Source of the DNA: CALMAK01 sp964392265
GTDB taxonomy: Bacteria > Patescibacteriota > Saccharimonadia > Saccharimonadales > Saccharimonadaceae
Reading direction: 5' to 3'
DNA length: 64,000 nt
NCBI GenBank assembly: GCA_964392265.1
Contig: CAYMOS010000003.1
Span: forward strand, 124,001-188,000
This document shows, one piece after another, positions 32,126 to 40,012 of this stretch. Position 1 is the stretch's first letter, and the number at the start of each line of letters is the position of its first letter. A program made the position numbers and the translations under genes. The notes beneath the pieces are model-generated. The model had not been told where the DNA came from, did not search any database, and saw only the letters and a list, made by a program, of their open reading frames with translations.

Positions 32126-32197
32126 TTGGATTAATTCTCCTTATTAGTAATATTTTCGCGTGTACGTCTAGAAAAGACTCCACGACGTATGATGACC

Positions 32198-32226
32198 ATT
32201 ATACATACTTTTAGGCTGTTAGTAAA
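32198..32226 (-). promoter_or_regulatory. Promoter of tuf
   Basis: TTTACT (32226-32221), 17 bases, TATAAT (32203-32198), about 73 bases before the start codon. Confidence 0.72.
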
Positions 32227-32243
32227 CAGTGTCGTATGCTAAC

Positions 32244-32274
32244 AAAAAGTCACCCACAGGGAGGGTGACTTTTT
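32244..32274 (-). terminator. Terminator after fusA
   Basis: AAAAAGTCACCC (32244-32255) pairs with GGGTGACTTTTT (32263-32274), 16 bases beyond the fusA stop. Confidence 0.9.
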
Positions 32275-32290
32275 ACGTTTGCCTGAAAGG

Positions 32291-34390
32291 TTACTTTGAA
32301 CGCTTTTCGATGATCTCCTGGGCAACATTTGGTGGAACTTCCTCATACTGTGAGAGTTCCATGGTTGAGGCAGCACGTCCTTGGCTCATTGAACGAAGAT
32401 CGTTCGTGTAGCCAAACATACTGGCAAGCGGCACGAAACCACGAACCAATTTTGCCCCACCAGGGATGTCTTCCATGGCATCAATGCGGCCACGACGAGC
32501 GTTTAAGTCACCGATCACATCACCCATGAACTCTTCAGGGGTTGAGACTTCTACCTTCATAACAGGCTCAAGCAACACTGGCTTTGCCTTAGGAATACCT
32601 TCCTTCACAGCCAAAACACCGGCAAGGTTAAAGGCAAGTTCAGAAGAGTCAACATCGTGGTAGCTACCATCGTACAATGTCGCCTTGACGTTAATCATTG
32701 GATAACCAGCGATTACACCACCAGCCAAGGTATCTTTGATACCCTTTTGGACAGCTGGGCGATATTCCTGAGGTACCACACCACCCTTGATTTCATCGGC
32801 GAATTCAAAGATTTCTTCGCTATCTTCAGGAAGTGGTTCGAATCGGATCCAGACGTCACCGTACTGACCACGACCACCTGATTGCTTGGCGTGCTTACCC
32901 TGAGCCTCAGCGACGCCACGGATGGTTTCGCGGAAGGCAACTTGTGGTTCACCGACGTTTGCTTCGACATTAAACTCGCGCTTCATGCGGTCAATCAGGA
33001 TATCAAGGTGTAACTCACCCATACCTGACATGATCGTCTGGCCAGTCTCTTCATCAGTATGAACGCGGAAGGTTGGGTCTTCTTCGGCCAAGCGCTGCAA
33101 GGCAATACCCATTTTTTCTTGGTCAGCCTTTGTCTTTGGCTCGACAGCGATCGATACAGGTGGATCTTGGAACTCAATACCTTCTAGCTGGATAGGATGA
33201 GCAGGGTCACAGAGCGTGGCACCAGTAAAGGTGTCCTTAAGACCAACCACCGCAGCGATGTCACCAGCACCGACAGCGTCGATATCTTCACGCTTGTCAG
33301 CGTGCATTCGAACGATACGTCCAACGCGCTCTTTGTTGCCAGTCGTTGTATTCACAACGTAGCTACCCGCCTTCAATACACCGCTATAGACACGGATAAA
33401 GATCAACTTACCAACAAATGGGTCGGTGGCAATCTTAAAGGCAAGTGCAGCCAATGGTTCGCTGTCAGCAGGCTTGCGCTCAACTTCGTCACCCGTCTTA
33501 GGGTTCTTACCCCAAATTGCGTCGACATCAAGTGGTGATGGCAGGTAATCGGCCACCAGGTCAAGAACTTTCTCAACAATCACACCGCGGCCGTCACCAC
33601 CAGTGACAAGGAAGAAGTCACCGGCAAGGACACGCTTGCGCAGTGCTGCCTTTAGTTCTTCAGTTGAGATAGCGTCTTCACCTTCGTCAAGGAACTTCAT
33701 CATCAGTTCATCGTCAGCTTCGACAGCGTTTTCTACCAAGAGGCTGCGAGCGTTCTTCGCACGCTCTAGCATGTCAGCAGGGATCTCACCAGGAATCAAT
33801 TCCTTGTCAGCGTAGTCGCTGTAGGTATAGGCTTTCATGTCGATCAGGTCAACAACACCATTGATGTCCTTTTCAAACCCAATTGGGATATGAATAGGAA
33901 AAGCTTGCTTGCTCAAACGGTTGTGGATCGATTCAAGGCTCTTCCAGAAGTCACCACCAATTTGGTTGATCTTGTTGATAAAGCAGATACGAGGCACGCC
34001 GTACTTGTTGGCCTGGCGCCATACGGTTTCGGTCTGCGCTTCAACGCCCATCTTACCGTCAAATACCGTTACCGCACCGTCAAGAACACGCAGTGAACGC
34101 TCAACCTCAGCAGTAAAGTCGATGTGTCCTGGGGTATCGATAATATTAATCTTGTGACCCTTCCAGAAACACGTTACCGCAGCTGAGGTAATGGTAATAC
34201 CGCGCTCTTTTTCCTGTGCCATCCAGTCAGTCGTCGCACCAGCTGGATCATCACCCTTTACGAGGCCGATCTTATGATTAATACCCGTGCGGTACAAAAT
34301 ACCCTCGGTCGTGGTTGTTTTACCAGCGTCGATGTGCGCGATAATACCAATATTGCGATAGTCCTTTAGTGGGACGTTTTTTGCTGCCAT
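32291..34390 (-). CDS. fusA: Elongation factor G
   Basis: This 699-residue translocase has AHIDAGKTT (G1), DTPGHIDF (G3), NKIN (NK-type G4 variant of NKxD) and the five-domain EF-G layout with GMGELHLDILIDRMKREF in domain III and the ARRGRIDAMEDI region of domain V. A normal AAGGAAG site precedes it. The G4 motif reading NKIN instead of NKMD is unusual but followed by normal context. Confidence 0.98.
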   Translation of the reverse strand: MAAKNVPLKDYRNIGIIAHIDAGKTTTTEGILYRTGINHKIGLVKGDDPAGATTDWMAQEKERGITITSAAVTCFWKGHKINIIDTPGHIDFTAEVERSLRVLDGAVTVFDGKMGVEAQTETVWRQANKYGVPRICFINKINQIGGDFWKSLESIHNRLSKQAFPIHIPIGFEKDINGVVDLIDMKAYTYSDYADKELIPGEIPADMLERAKNARSLLVENAVEADDELMMKFLDEGEDAISTEELKAALRKRVLAGDFFLVTGGDGRGVIVEKVLDLVADYLPSPLDVDAIWGKNPKTGDEVERKPADSEPLAALAFKIATDPFVGKLIFIRVYSGVLKAGSYVVNTTTGNKERVGRIVRMHADKREDIDAVGAGDIAAVVGLKDTFTGATLCDPAHPIQLEGIEFQDPPVSIAVEPKTKADQEKMGIALQRLAEEDPTFRVHTDEETGQTIMSGMGELHLDILIDRMKREFNVEANVGEPQVAFRETIRGVAEAQGKHAKQSGGRGQYGDVWIRFEPLPEDSEEIFEFADEIKGGVVPQEYRPAVQKGIKDTLAGGVIAGYPMINVKATLYDGSYHDVDSSELAFNLAGVLAVKEGIPKAKPVLLEPVMKVEVSTPEEFMGDVIGDLNARRGRIDAMEDIPGGAKLVRGFVPLASMFGYTNDLRSMSQGRAASTMELSQYEEVPPNVAQEIIEKRSK

Positions 34391-34464
34391 AGCGTTTGTA
34401 ACTTCCTTATTCGTTAATTGTTTCGAGCTATTTTAAGCCATTAGAAAATAGCGCTTTGCTGCCT

Positions 34465-34470
34465 ATTGTA
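34465..34470 (-). promoter_or_regulatory. Extended -10 promoter of fusA
   Basis: TG-A-TACAAT (hexamer 34470-34465) on the minus strand, with a poor -35 region. The predicted leader is about 70 bases. Confidence 0.5.
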
Positions 34471-34497
34471 TCATATATTCCTTACTGACACTAGTGG

Positions 34498-35118
34498 TTA
34501 TGACAATGAAGGCTTGTCTGTTTCTTGCCAGTCCCTATCCCAGTCAAAGTCACCGTCAACCCTCTCGGCCAGCTGCCGCAAGCCTTCGACCGAATGCCGT
34601 CCCTCGTGTATCTGATGAGCTACCATCGTCGCAAGACCGAGGCCACGCCTGAACATAAGGCCTTGTTCATCATCGGGGGCAACCTGCCTTTCCCAACGAT
34701 TAACTATCATACCGGTGGTCAGACCAACCATGCCGATACCTTGACGCCCCAGATCAATAATCGTAGCATAGTGGCCTACTTGGTCACCGAACACAGATTG
34801 CATATCTCCAGCCGTTACGGCTCCTTCGTGTACACGCGCAGCGAGTAATAGACCGGCGCCAGCCCCTCGTACGAACGCCCCGACAGTTGCGTGTCCTCCA
34901 TATGATAATTCGGTTGCATGATGATAGGCATCTAATTTCTTTCCTAACCTATTCGCACGACCCATATATTGGCGAACTTCTCGCTCGGCAAATGGCAGCC
35001 GGTTCAACCCTTTCGTGATGGCTACTTTTAAAGACTCTTCTTCGTCAAATTCAGCATCCAGGGCTTGGGCAGCCTTGGCGTATGTTTGCTCGGTCGGAAG
35101 AGGTGGAATTCGATTCAT
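34498..35118 (-). CDS. Hypothetical protein downstream of yajQ
   Basis: This 206-residue soluble-looking protein is not recognised. It has an acidic helical N-terminus (EQTYAKAAQALDAEFDEEES), a Gly/Ala-rich middle (GGHATVGAFVRGAGAGLLLA) that might insert in a membrane, and an acidic end (DGDFDWDRDWQE). It begins 12 bases after yajQ without an obvious ribosome site and is likely co-transcribed. Confidence 0.6.
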   Translation of the reverse strand: MNRIPPLPTEQTYAKAAQALDAEFDEEESLKVAITKGLNRLPFAEREVRQYMGRANRLGKKLDAYHHATELSYGGHATVGAFVRGAGAGLLLAARVHEGAVTAGDMQSVFGDQVGHYATIIDLGRQGIGMVGLTTGMIVNRWERQVAPDDEQGLMFRRGLGLATMVAHQIHEGRHSVEGLRQLAERVDGDFDWDRDWQETDKPSLS

Positions 35119-35130
35119 GAAGTGGCGACG

Positions 35131-35625
35131 TTAACGGTAATTTGTGTACTTTAACACAAAATCAAAATCTTGACCATCGAGTAGGCGCATCGCTGCCTGC
35201 AACTCATCCTTACTACTACTGGTTGCTCTCACCAGGTCCCCTTGAATCTGCGTCTTTACCTTTGGCAGCTCTTCACGTAGCAATTTCGCAATACGTTTGG
35301 CATTTTCCTGCGAGAGCCCTTGTTTGAAAGGGATGTCTTGGGTTGCCTTGAGGTTGCTTTCGACGACCTCCTTCGTCAGGTCGAGACTTTTCGAACTTTC
35401 GCCTCGCGCTGCCAGCTTGCGTCGGATGATATCAATAATAGTATCAATCTGCCATGGTCCGGCACCTATCACCTTAAACCCAGCCTTGTCACCCAGCCAT
35501 TCAATGGCTGCTGGCGTACCTTTAAAGTCATAGCGGCTGGCTAATTCCTTCTCAACCTGTCCAAAGACGTTATTCATCTCGGCCTTGTTGTATTCCGAGA
35601 CGATATCAAAACTAAATGTTGCCAT
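35131..35625 (-). CDS. YajQ-family cyclic-di-GMP-binding/nucleotide-binding protein
   Basis: This 164-residue protein has the DUF520/YajQ pattern: FSFDIVSEYNKAEMNNVFGQVEKEL, ASRYDFKGT, and the C-terminal VRATSSSKDELQAAMRLL. YajQ proteins bind RNA or cyclic-di-GMP in some species. The TATACT box (35637-35632) ends exactly 6 bases before ATG with no ribosome site, so the transcript should be leaderless. Confidence 0.92.
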   Translation of the reverse strand: MATFSFDIVSEYNKAEMNNVFGQVEKELASRYDFKGTPAAIEWLGDKAGFKVIGAGPWQIDTIIDIIRRKLAARGESSKSLDLTKEVVESNLKATQDIPFKQGLSQENAKRIAKLLREELPKVKTQIQGDLVRATSSSKDELQAAMRLLDGQDFDFVLKYTNYR

Positions 35626-35631
35626 AATTGT

Positions 35632-35637
35632 AGTATA
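35632..35637 (-). promoter_or_regulatory. Leaderless-type promoter of yajQ
   Basis: TG-G-TATACT followed by ACAATT and ATG. The string from -10 to ATG is the same as that before the 15542-15856 gene. Confidence 0.65.
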
Positions 35638-35669
35638 CCATGAGTCTGTACACTGAACGAGATATATGG

Positions 35670-35716
35670 TATAATTTTCTTACTCTCACCCTTTTCTGGG
35701 TTGGAGAGTATTTTTT
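35670..35716 (+). promoter_or_regulatory. Promoter with immediate terminator hairpin upstream of dapD
   Basis: An extended -10 (TG-G-TATAAT, 35670-35675) is followed directly by a hairpin (ACTCTC-A-CCC, 35682-35691, with GGG-TTG-GAGAGT, 35698-35709) and ATTTTTT. Transcription from this box would meet a terminator within about 35 bases. A second TATAAT (35716-35721) lies right after it. The unit could be an attenuator for dapD or could make a very short RNA. Confidence 0.5.
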
Positions 35717-35732
35717 ATAATTCGACTCAGCT

Positions 35733-35790
35733 GCCAGAGGTGTTCCAGTGCTCATAGAAGTGGGTGTATGAATACTGGAGTACCTCTGGC
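35733..35790 (+). promoter_or_regulatory. Long leader hairpin of dapD
   Basis: GCCAGAGGT (35733-35741) plus CCAGT (35745-35749) pair with ACTGG (35774-35778) plus ACCTCTGGC (35782-35790), separated by a 3x3 internal loop and a 24-base apical loop. It lies 37 bases before the dapD start. It does not match the lysine riboswitch I know. Confidence 0.6.
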
Positions 35791-35827
35791 GTGCAATCAG
35801 CGCGCCAACTCCTCAGAAAGGACTGTC

Positions 35828-37039
35828 ATGAAGAAGACGAAGACCCCGGGAGACTTCCAGGTTCTCATCGAGGGGCTGAGCAAGACCCTCCCCGCCTCCT
35901 ACCAAACACCTGCGGCCTGGGCCTTAGGTCTCGCCACGTACACCGGTACAGGGGAGTTCCTCGACGTCAGGTTCCCCGGCGCCGTCAACCGACACAAGCA
36001 GAACGCCGGCACTGCCAAGCTGTTGTTCGGGCTGTCGACCGCCATGGCCGACAGCAGCATCAACACGCGACTGCTAGACCTCGATGATCTGGTAGCCGCC
36101 ACCCGTGCCCTCGCCTTCACCAAGGGCGACGGCAAGGTTCATGAGAACCTGGATGGCATCCGTGCGATCATCAAGGTGCTGGAACGGACCAAGGGCAAGG
36201 CGGGCTTCGGCCGCGTCTACGCACCGGTGCTGGCCTGGATCCCCGATCTGGACCACTCGGTCGCACCCGCTGACGCCATCGATGCCCGCCTGCGGTTGGA
36301 GATGGTCTCGCGCGGGGCCCTCATGCCCAACGAGGCCAACATGTCCGTGTTCGGCGTCCTGCCGAACGTGGCCTGGACCAGCCACGGCCCCTTCCTGCCC
36401 AACCAGGTGGAGAAGGTGCGCTGGAAGCTATTGGGCCGCGGCGAGACGCTGACCGTCATGGGCGTGGACAAGTTCCCGCACATGCTGGACTATGTCATCC
36501 CGAACGACGTACGCATCGCCAATGCGTCGCGGGTGCGGCTGGGTGCCTACCTGGCCGAAGGCACGACCGTCATGCACGAAGGGTTCGTCAACTTCAACGC
36601 GGGCACGCTGGGCGCGTCCATGGTGGAGGGGCGCATCTCGGCGGGCGTGGTAGTCGGTGACGGTAGTGACATCGGCGGCGGCGCGTCCATCATGGGTACG
36701 CTGTCCGGTGGTGGCACCATCAAGGTGTCCATCGGTGACGGCTGCCTGTTGGGGGCCAATTCGGGCATCGGCATCCCGCTGGGTGACAACGTCATCGTCG
36801 AGGCCGGCTTGTACCTGACGGCCGGCACCAAGGTGATCGTGCCGGAGGACCTGGGGCTCGAGCAGATCGAGTATCAGGAGTCTGAGTGCGACCGGCCGGT
36901 CGTTCGGGCACGGGATCTGGCCGGCATCAGCAACGTCATCTTCCGACGCCACTCCCTGACGGGACGCGTCGAGGTGATTCGCAACGGCGAAGGGGCCGTG
37001 GCCCTCAACGCCGTGCTGCACGCCAACGCCAACAGCTGA
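35828..37039 (+). CDS. dapD: 2,3,4,5-tetrahydropyridine-2,6-dicarboxylate N-succinyltransferase
   Basis: This 403-residue protein has the left-handed beta-helix hexapeptide region (LGAYLAEGTTVMHEGFVNFN, then GTLGASMVEGRISAG and SDIGGGASIMGTLSGGG), the C-terminal LLGANSGIGIPLGDN, and a long N-terminal domain. It matches the actinobacterial-type DapD, which succinylates tetrahydrodipicolinate in the lysine and diaminopimelate pathway. No other dap gene is in the window, so its role here is unclear. ATG 35828 is chosen because AAAGGA lies 7 bases upstream; an earlier in-frame ATG lies in the leader hairpin. GC-rich codons set it apart from neighbours and suggest transfer from an actinobacterium. 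Confidence 0.9.
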   Translation: MKKTKTPGDFQVLIEGLSKTLPASYQTPAAWALGLATYTGTGEFLDVRFPGAVNRHKQNAGTAKLLFGLSTAMADSSINTRLLDLDDLVAATRALAFTKGDGKVHENLDGIRAIIKVLERTKGKAGFGRVYAPVLAWIPDLDHSVAPADAIDARLRLEMVSRGALMPNEANMSVFGVLPNVAWTSHGPFLPNQVEKVRWKLLGRGETLTVMGVDKFPHMLDYVIPNDVRIANASRVRLGAYLAEGTTVMHEGFVNFNAGTLGASMVEGRISAGVVVGDGSDIGGGASIMGTLSGGGTIKVSIGDGCLLGANSGIGIPLGDNVIVEAGLYLTAGTKVIVPEDLGLEQIEYQESECDRPVVRARDLAGISNVIFRRHSLTGRVEVIRNGEGAVALNAVLHANANS

Positions 37040-37046
37040 GTCGATC

Positions 37047-37089
37047 GCGACCGTGTACCTACCTCGAAAGAGTGAAGGTACACGGTCGC
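37047..37089 (+). terminator. Long GC-rich hairpin after dapD
   Basis: A 14-base perfect stem (GCGACCGTGTACCT, 37047-37060, with AGGTACACGGTCGC, 37076-37089) begins 7 bases beyond the stop. There is no T-run, as with other hairpins behind GC-rich genes in this window. Confidence 0.6.
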
Positions 37090-37134
37090 ACGATTCGACC
37101 TTACCCCCAGAATATACTGGGATATTTTTATATT

Positions 37135-37929
37135 TTAGGCAGCCTCGCCTCTTACCAAAGGCACCAGGTTGACATGTTTCTTGACATTACGCCCCAACAA
37201 TCTCACTACTCTATCAGGCTTTTTGGTTGAGATATCAGGGATAATCTCTGGCATATCTACACACTGTCGCAATATCTCATAATCCTCAATCGCCTTACTA
37301 TAATCACCAAATACTCTCTCGAATGTCGATCGCAGGAAGTCCATGCCGATCGTATCCGCCGGATCAGCCGGGGAGACTCTCCCTTCGGCAACACTCCGTC
37401 GTCGTTCGTTAAATAGCTGTCTTGTGCGTATCGTTTTGTCTGCCCGTTTAGATAATCTTTGAAAAGCCCGGACGGCTAATTTATATGCCTCGATGTACTC
37501 CTTCATAGCATCGAACTCTGGCATATCGGGCTTATTAGTAAAATCATGCATTGCGTTATGTAACTGGCGAGGTTCTCTACCAATCAACGTGGGTAATTCT
37601 CTAAAACGTCGCGGAATTGGCGAACTACCATGCATAGAAGCAGCGTAATCTCGTGCCTCAAAATGAAAATGATGGTCGTCTGGGGCTGTTTGAGGATCAC
37701 GCGGATCAAAGGGCCAGTCATAGTCCTCCCAGAATAGCTGATCGATGACTTGCAGTGTCGCAGGCTCTGGGAAAAGGAAGCCTCTGTCATCGGTTTCTAG
37801 CGTTATTTTAGCGACATCTTTCCTGGCAAGACCGGTTTCGGGATCTACCCATTTGTCATAGTTTTTCCAGGCGTCGGGGGGCGGCAAACGGCGTGAATAT
37901 GCTTCGCGAGGCATATTCACGGAGTTCAT
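37135..37929 (-). CDS. Hypothetical protein
   Basis: This 264-residue protein is not recognised. It is soluble, charged and rich in Asp, Arg and His (DDHHFHFEARDY near residue 84), with a helical C-terminal half (VFGDYSKAIEDYEILRQCV) ending in a basic segment. An AAAGGA site and a good promoter support expression. Confidence 0.6.
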   Translation of the reverse strand: MNSVNMPREAYSRRLPPPDAWKNYDKWVDPETGLARKDVAKITLETDDRGFLFPEPATLQVIDQLFWEDYDWPFDPRDPQTAPDDHHFHFEARDYAASMHGSSPIPRRFRELPTLIGREPRQLHNAMHDFTNKPDMPEFDAMKEYIEAYKLAVRAFQRLSKRADKTIRTRQLFNERRRSVAEGRVSPADPADTIGMDFLRSTFERVFGDYSKAIEDYEILRQCVDMPEIIPDISTKKPDRVVRLLGRNVKKHVNLVPLVRGEAA

Positions 37930-37972
37930 TTAGTCTTGTCGTCCTTTGTTTGTATTTCCCATAGCTACTTAT

Positions 37973-38001
37973 GTTATAGCTTAAGATAAACCAATTGTAA
38001 A
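37973..38001 (-). promoter_or_regulatory. Promoter of the 37135-37929 gene
   Basis: TTTACA (38001-37996), 17 bases, TATAAC (37978-37973) on the minus strand. Confidence 0.65.
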
Positions 38002-38040
38002 GTATGTTAATTAAGATTTTTAGGTAGAAGATTTCGCCCT

Positions 38041-38304
38041 TTAGATCGATAGGTGCTGATCCCGTTTAGCATTTACCCATTTACTGAAACCAGTGTTCGA
38101 ACAGGCAACTCGCCCGAAATGCGGCAGGGGTGAAGGATGTTCATCAACCACTTCCCCGTCCTTGATAACTACCGTTGATGTAACTGGAATATCCGGACTA
38201 TACCTAGGCCCCTTACAGTTACGTGTTAGCACAATACCTTGATCATCGGCATCGTCAAAATTAAGTGGACATGCTCCTTCGCATCGAGGAGGAAAATTAC
38301 TCAT
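38041..38304 (-). CDS. Small cysteine-containing hypothetical protein
   Basis: This 87-residue protein begins MSNFPPRCEGACPLNFDDAD and has four Cys (CEGAC, then RNCKG and VACSN) that could bind a metal. The family is unknown. No clear ribosome site or promoter is visible, so confidence is limited. Confidence 0.5.
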   Translation of the reverse strand: MSNFPPRCEGACPLNFDDADDQGIVLTRNCKGPRYSPDIPVTSTVVIKDGEVVDEHPSPLPHFGRVACSNTGFSKWVNAKRDQHLSI

Positions 38305-38523
38305 AATGAGTCTTATTTAATCATATTTACCAAAGCTTGTACACATCTCCATCGTTGACTAAAACCTATCTGTACCATACGCCACAATTATGACACCGCC
38401 CCTCGGCATACTAATTAATGCAGGATGCTCGTACTTTATATTGCACAGGGTCATTCTTGACAGCGAGAAACGTCGGTCTACTAAATAATTTCCGCAGCCA
38501 CCACTATGATGTATACTACTCTC

Positions 38524-38928
38524 ATGAGACAGCCAAAGTGGTTCGGTAAAAATAAAAAGATTGCCCTCGGTATAGGTATTGTCGTGACATTTGCTACCCT
38601 TTTGGTACCATGGCAACCCGTCGATTTCGTCAACACACTCTCTGGACCAAAGTTTCGACTAGGGAGTGTTCAGACAGGTTTGCAGGCGACACAACTTACT
38701 GATCTGAGTCCACAAAAACCCTGTCACTATAACATACGCCAGGAAGACGTGATCGCACGCGGCCTCCCCCTTCCGGTTATTACTCATGACAGTACCACAG
38801 GGTGTGAAAGGTTATATTTTTACAGTTGGCGGATCATGCCGCTCGGATTTATCATCAATGTGGCGGTATGGTCTTTGCTGGCATTACCAATTGTTCATTT
38901 TATTTCTCGCAACAAAAAAACCGCCTAA
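38524..38928 (+). CDS. Hypothetical membrane protein (two helices)
   Basis: This 134-residue protein has hydrophobic segments near residues 12-30 and 105-127, with a loop of about 75 residues holding two Cys (PCHYNIRQED and TGCERLYFY) that may form a disulfide outside the cell. The start is placed at ATG 38524 because TATACT (38512-38517) ends 6 bases before it and there is no ribosome site; an ATG 18 bases earlier would lie inside the -10 region. Confidence 0.6.
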   Translation: MRQPKWFGKNKKIALGIGIVVTFATLLVPWQPVDFVNTLSGPKFRLGSVQTGLQATQLTDLSPQKPCHYNIRQEDVIARGLPLPVITHDSTTGCERLYFYSWRIMPLGFIINVAVWSLLALPIVHFISRNKKTA

Positions 38929-38944
38929 GTGGCGGTTTTTTGTT
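38911..38944. terminator. Bidirectional terminator between the 38524 gene and rpsG
   Basis: AACAAAAAAACCGCC pairs with GGCGGTTTTTTGTT around a 5-base loop, with T-runs on both strands. It overlaps the last codons of the plus-strand gene. Confidence 0.9.
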
Positions 38945-38956
38945 GCAATACGGTAA

Positions 38957-39436
38957 TTAGCCGCGGGCAAAGTGCGCAAATGCGCGGTTGGCTTCGGCCA
39001 TCTTGTGGGTGTCTTCCTTCTTCTTGAAGGCAGCACCAGCTTCGTTGTGTGCATCAACGATTTCCAGCGCAAGACGCTGTGCATATGGCATACCACTACG
39101 AGCACGTGCCGACTGAACAAGCCACGTAAAGGCATAGTGCAGCTGGCGGTGACCAGATACTGGGAATGGAATCTGGTAGTTAGCACCACCGACACGGCGG
39201 CTTTTTACTTCAAAGTTAGGGCTAACATTCTTGAGTGCTTTTTCAAACACGGCCAGTGGATCCTCAGAATCAAGTTTCTTGGCGGCTGTTTCTAGCGCGA
39301 TATAGACAGCACGTTCTGCGGTCAGCTTTTTACCGTCCAACATTGATTTGTTGATAAGACGCTGCACCAAGATGCTCTGGTACTTGCGATCAGGCTTTGG
39401 GGTACGAACGAGTGATTTGGTAACTTTACGTGGCAT
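38957..39436 (-). CDS. rpsG: 30S ribosomal protein S7 (uS7)
   Basis: This 159-residue protein has the core LVQRLINKSMLDGKKLTAER, VSPNFEVKSRRVGGANYQIPF and the C-terminal helices. It starts head assembly of the 30S subunit. It overlaps the rpsL stop by one base; fusA and tuf, its usual operon partners, are separate here. Confidence 0.97.
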   Translation of the reverse strand: MPRKVTKSLVRTPKPDRKYQSILVQRLINKSMLDGKKLTAERAVYIALETAAKKLDSEDPLAVFEKALKNVSPNFEVKSRRVGGANYQIPFPVSGHRQLHYAFTWLVQSARARSGMPYAQRLALEIVDAHNEAGAAFKKKEDTHKMAEANRAFAHFARG

Positions 39437-39852
39437 TACTTCTTATCCTCCTTCTTGGCGCCGTACTTTGAACGGCCCTGCTGACGCTTTGCAACACCTT
39501 GAAGGTCCAAGGCGCCACGGACGATGTGGTAGCGAACACCTGGAAGATCCGGCACACGTCCACCACGAACCAACACAACGGCATGTTCCTGGAGGTTATG
39601 ACCTTCACCACCGATGTAGGCCCAGACTTCGTGACCATTGGTCAGACGAACACGAGCAACCTTACGAAGGGCCGAGTTAGGCTTTTTTGGTGTCTTAGTG
39701 GTTACTTTGATACACACACCACGCTTTAGCGGGGCATCCTGATCGTAGTAACGAGTCTTCAGTGCGTTATGGATACGGCCAAGCGCTGGTGACTTTGACT
39801 TCTTGTTCGCAGTCTGGCGTGGCTTACGCACCAATTGATTAATAGTTGGCAT
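39436..39852 (-). CDS. rpsL: 30S ribosomal protein S12 (uS12)
   Basis: This 138-residue protein has the decoding-centre motifs TTKTPKKPNSALRKVARVRL and GGRVPDLPGVRYHIVRG. Both conserved lysine loops linked to streptomycin binding are intact. Promoter and structured leader lie upstream. Confidence 0.98.
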   Translation of the reverse strand: MPTINQLVRKPRQTANKKSKSPALGRIHNALKTRYYDQDAPLKRGVCIKVTTKTPKKPNSALRKVARVRLTNGHEVWAYIGGEGHNLQEHAVVLVRGGRVPDLPGVRYHIVRGALDLQGVAKRQQGRSKYGAKKEDKK

Positions 39853-39920
39853 ATAAAATATGACTCCCTTGATTTACTAATTGCTTTGGCCGTCTGGGCA
39901 GCAAACCCATAGACCGGATG

Positions 39921-39966
39921 TATAGTCGTTCGAAACGTCTTGTACACTCTTTCATTTCGACACTAT
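39921..39966 (-). promoter_or_regulatory. Leader hairpin of rpsL-rpsG
   Basis: TATAGT-GTCGAAA pairs with TTTCGA-ACG-ACTATA, giving a 12-pair stem with a small internal loop in the 125-base leader. In E. coli S7 regulates this operon; a comparable role here is only a guess. Confidence 0.55.
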
Positions 39967-39983
39967 ACGGAAACTCATCTGTG

Positions 39984-40012
39984 ATTATAGCAGTTCTGCT
40001 ATCGTTTTTCAA
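39984..40012 (-). promoter_or_regulatory. Promoter of rpsL-rpsG
   Basis: TTGAAA (40012-40007), 17 bases, TATAAT (39989-39984), overlapping the end of the 40009-40677 gene. Confidence 0.78.

Noticed and set aside
35680..35830. Lysine riboswitch in front of dapD
   Set aside because: Only one long hairpin and one terminator are present; the five-helix core and conserved purine-rich junction of lysine riboswitches are not seen.
36428..37021. 197-residue antisense ORF within dapD
   Set aside because: Long antisense frames are expected opposite GC-rich genes; the dapD frame has clear family motifs.
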